This document shows positions 61,881 through 64,000 of a DNA stretch of 64,000 bases, one piece after another; position 1 is the first letter of the stretch, and the number at the start of each line of letters is the position of its first letter. A program made the translations under genes and the position numbers. The DNA is from Novosphingobium sp. JCM 18896 (GTDB taxonomy: Bacteria > Pseudomonadota > Alphaproteobacteria > Sphingomonadales > Sphingomonadaceae). The notes under the pieces are model-generated. The model was not told the origin of the DNA and made no database searches. It worked only from the letters and a program-made list of their open reading frames with translations. Location of the stretch: NCBI RefSeq assembly GCF_025938095.1, contig NZ_JAPCZF010000012.1:1-64000 (forward strand), written 5' to 3'.

Positions 61881-63134
61881 TCACACCCTCTCGATGATAA
61901 TTGCCGGCGCCATCCCGCCGGCGGCGCACATGGTCACCAAGCCGCGCTTGAGGTCGCGCCGCTCAAGCTCATCGAGAACCGTACCGATAAGGATTGCGCC
62001 CGTGGCGCCAATCGGATGGCCAAGCGCGATCGAGCCGCCGTTGACATTGACCTTGTCTCTGTCGAGTTCGAGATCGCGAATGAACTTTTCGGTCACCACT
62101 GCGAACGCTTCGTTGATTTCCCACAAATCGATGTCGTCAACTTTCAGGCCTGCCAGGGCCAAGGCCTTGCGAGCCGCGGGCACGGGAGCGTTGAGCATCA
62201 ATGTCGGATCGTCTCCCATGTTGGCCGTGGCGACAACGCGCGCGCGCGGCGTGAGACCGTTTGCCCGTGTGTAGTCCGGTGAAGCCAGAAGCACCGCCGC
62301 GGCGCCGTCGACCACGCCGGACGAATTTCCAGCATGATGAACGTGCTGGATCTCCAGCTCCGGATACTTGCGCTTGATCATCTGCCGAAACGTGGTTCCT
62401 GTCGCGTCGGCGCTTTGGTCGGCCAGCGCCGCGAAGGACGGTCGCAGAGCGGCGAGACCTTCCGCAGTCGTTTCCGGCCTCGGAAACTCGTCGCGATCCA
62501 GGATCACACTTCCGTCGTCCGCATAGACTGGAATGAGGCTGCGATCGAAGCGGCCCTCGGCTATGGCCGCCGCGGCCTTGCGCTGGCTTTCCAGACCGAC
62601 CGCGTCCATCTCTTCGCGCGTGTAGCCCTCGATCGTTGCGATCGCATCGGCGCACACCCCCTGATGGGATTGCGGATGGCGAAGGGCCAGCCGCTCGTTG
62701 TGCGAACCCATGACGGTCGGCGGAAAGCCGGCGGCGATTTCCTCCATGCCCATTTGCCCGGTGAGCGACATCATCTCGGTCCCCCCGCCGATAACGAGCT
62801 GTTCCATGCCCGACATGATCTGCGCGGCCGCAAGCGCAACACTGGTAATGCCACCTCCGCAGAAGCGGTCGAGCGTGGTGCCGCTCGCTTTGATATCGTA
62901 GCCTGCATCGAGCGCGGCCATACGGGCGAGATCACCGCCCTGCTTACCCTTCTGCCAATTCGTCGACCAGATGACGTCATCGACGTCTTCCGTTTTCAGT
63001 CCGTTACGTTGGGCAAGTGCCTTCAGCACAGTCGCTGCCAGGTGTTGAGGATGCATGTGGGCAAGAGCGCCCTTGCCCACTTTGCCAATCCCGCGCGGGG
63101 TGCGAACGGCGTCGATGATCAAGGCATCTGGCAT
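61881..63134 (-). CDS. Acetyl-CoA acyltransferase (thiolase)
   Basis: This 417-residue thiolase has acylated Cys C92 (DRFCGGGIT), His in GHPIGATG and the second Cys in MCAAGGMAPA. It cleaves a 3-ketoacyl-CoA with CoA to release acetyl-CoA. It follows an SDR of the 3-hydroxyacyl-CoA dehydrogenase type on the same strand, 84 bp upstream, so the two could make the last two steps of a beta-oxidation turn. Confidence 0.94.
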   Translation of the reverse strand: MPDALIIDAVRTPRGIGKVGKGALAHMHPQHLAATVLKALAQRNGLKTEDVDDVIWSTNWQKGKQGGDLARMAALDAGYDIKASGTTLDRFCGGGITSVALAAAQIMSGMEQLVIGGGTEMMSLTGQMGMEEIAAGFPPTVMGSHNERLALRHPQSHQGVCADAIATIEGYTREEMDAVGLESQRKAAAAIAEGRFDRSLIPVYADDGSVILDRDEFPRPETTAEGLAALRPSFAALADQSADATGTTFRQMIKRKYPELEIQHVHHAGNSSGVVDGAAAVLLASPDYTRANGLTPRARVVATANMGDDPTLMLNAPVPAARKALALAGLKVDDIDLWEINEAFAVVTEKFIRDLELDRDKVNVNGGSIALGHPIGATGAILIGTVLDELERRDLKRGLVTMCAAGGMAPAIIIERV

Positions 63135-63218
63135 TTTCGGTCTCCTGAAAACTCTAGGCGGCGTCGTGGACCGCGGGATAGCAGCGCTCGCATGCGCGTC
63201 GGCGAAGCCGCTGCCTCG

Positions 63219-63983
63219 TCATCGCGGCGCCATCCGGATCGCGCCGTCAAGGCGGATGACCTCGCCGTTCAGCATAGGATTTGCCACGATAGCGCCGATC
63301 ATCTGGGCAAATTCCCGAGGATCGCCCAAGCGACTGGGATGCGGGACCTGGGCTCCCAGAGAATCTTGCGCGGGCTGCGGCAAGCCGGCCAGCATTGCGG
63401 TCCGGAAAATCCCCGGCGCAACGGTCATCACGCGGATCTTGTGCTGTGCAAGATCACGCGCCACGGGAAGGGTCATCGCCGCTACCCCGCCTTTGGAAGA
63501 AGCATAGGCAGCCTGACCGATCTGACCATCGAAGGCAGCTACCGAGGCCGTGTTGACGATAACTCCGCGCTCTTCGCCTATCGGCTCGGCGGAAGCGAGA
63601 CGGGCGGCGAATTGCGAGAGGACGTTGAAGGTCCCGATCAAGTTGATCTCGATCGTCTTGCGGTAGCTGGCCAGCGGATGGGCTTCATAGTCCCGACCGA
63701 CTGTGCGCACGGCAGGTGCGACACCAGCGCAATTTACGAGGATTCTCGCCTTGCCATGCCTGAGCTCGGCTGCCGCGATAGCTTCGGCTACGTTTTCCTC
63801 GTCTGCGACATTGACCTTGAAGAAAGCGCCGCCAATGGCGCTGGCATGCTCGGCACCGCTCTCCTCCGCGAGGTCGAAGATCGCAACCTTGGCGCCTGCC
63901 GCGGCGAGCATCTGCGCGGTTGCCCCGCCCAGGCCTGAAGCGCCGCCCGTGACAATCACGGGCGTTTCCGAATTGATCTGCAT
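63219..63983 (-). CDS. 3-hydroxyacyl-CoA dehydrogenase type II-like SDR
   Basis: This 254-residue SDR has IVTGGASGLGGATAQML, NCAG, Ser in NTASVAAFDGQIGQ and Y-x3-K in YASSK. The pattern VNTASVAAFDGQIGQAAYASSKGGV is typical of HSD17B10-like 3-hydroxyacyl-CoA dehydrogenases. It probably oxidises a 3-hydroxyacyl-CoA to the 3-ketoacyl-CoA used by the neighbouring thiolase. ATG 63983 starts 17 bp before the window edge; its promoter lies outside. Confidence 0.92.
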   Translation of the reverse strand: MQINSETPVIVTGGASGLGGATAQMLAAAGAKVAIFDLAEESGAEHASAIGGAFFKVNVADEENVAEAIAAAELRHGKARILVNCAGVAPAVRTVGRDYEAHPLASYRKTIEINLIGTFNVLSQFAARLASAEPIGEERGVIVNTASVAAFDGQIGQAAYASSKGGVAAMTLPVARDLAQHKIRVMTVAPGIFRTAMLAGLPQPAQDSLGAQVPHPSRLGDPREFAQMIGAIVANPMLNGEVIRLDGAIRMAPR

Positions 63984-64000
63984 CGTGCTCCTACTCGAAG

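Noticed and set aside
1..64000. Mobile elements, CRISPR arrays, tRNA or rRNA genes, phage attachment sites
   Set aside because: No transposase or integrase, no regular direct repeats with spacers, and no tRNA-like cloverleaf was seen on either strand by eye; a tool-based scan could still find remnants.

Overview
The window is a dense catabolic island from a GC-rich alphaproteobacterium, most likely a sphingomonad (Novosphingobium, Sphingobium or Sphingopyxis type). This rests on three TonB-dependent receptors with 'IVVTAQKR'-like TonB boxes, runs of Rieske, P450, acyl-CoA ligase, crotonase and SDR genes, a RibB protein with a degenerate GTP-cyclohydrolase half, and pervasive 4-nt ATGA/GTGA gene overlaps. 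I see no rRNA, tRNA, CRISPR array, transposase or integrase. The gene at the left edge is cut by the window. The growth substrate cannot be named from sequence; polycyclic, terpenoid or aromatic compounds entering through outer-membrane receptors would fit.

Left half (1-25.6 kb). A partial Rieske oxygenase gene and a TetR gene flank a 20-bp palindrome. A translationally coupled minus-strand operon (9669 to 2724) encodes a muconate-cycloisomerase-type enzyme, a GST, a class III CoA-transferase, an HMG-CoA-lyase-like aldolase, LeuC/LeuD-like hydratase subunits and an exported metallo-hydrolase; a TauD-type dioxygenase gene follows. A LuxR-type regulator gene diverges from it. Next come a VOC protein, an alpha/beta hydrolase, an acyl-CoA ligase, a NIPSNAP protein, a P450, an SDR, a TonB receptor, an MFS transporter, a fused ferredoxin/ferredoxin-NADP reductase and a molybdopterin oxidoreductase. 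Six copies of an 18-bp element, GTCCC-N8-GGGAC, lie 66-135 bp upstream of transcription-unit starts between 2.7 and 17.4 kb.

Right half (25.6-58 kb). Divergent and tandem units encode crotonases, acyl-CoA ligases, SDRs, a HisD-family dehydrogenase, a luciferase-like monooxygenase with a flavin reductase, a carboxymuconolactone-decarboxylase-like protein, a TetR repressor, SnoaL and DUF2889 proteins, RibBX, a second Rieske oxygenase, an MFS transporter, a three-gene molybdoenzyme operon, two TonB receptors, an SMP-30 protein, an epimerase and a GST. Eight copies of a second palindrome, TCAACWHWHRTGTTGA, lie beside nearly every promoter here. One forms the core of a perfect 48-bp inverted repeat between divergent genes. 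The outer half-sites usually supply a TTGAC -35-like box, which suggests repression by the TetR protein at 34987-35655.

Right edge (58-64 kb). A hydroxyacid dehydrogenase, a small membrane protein, an aldehyde dehydrogenase, a dienoyl-CoA-isomerase-like crotonase, a thiolase and an SDR complete the set without either operator.

The main novelty I see is two adjacent catabolic modules, partly paralogous, each marked by its own operator family. Other points of interest are a possible lactonise-hydrolyse-isomerise-CoA-cleave lower pathway and two molybdoenzymes, each encoded beside a flavoprotein reductase.
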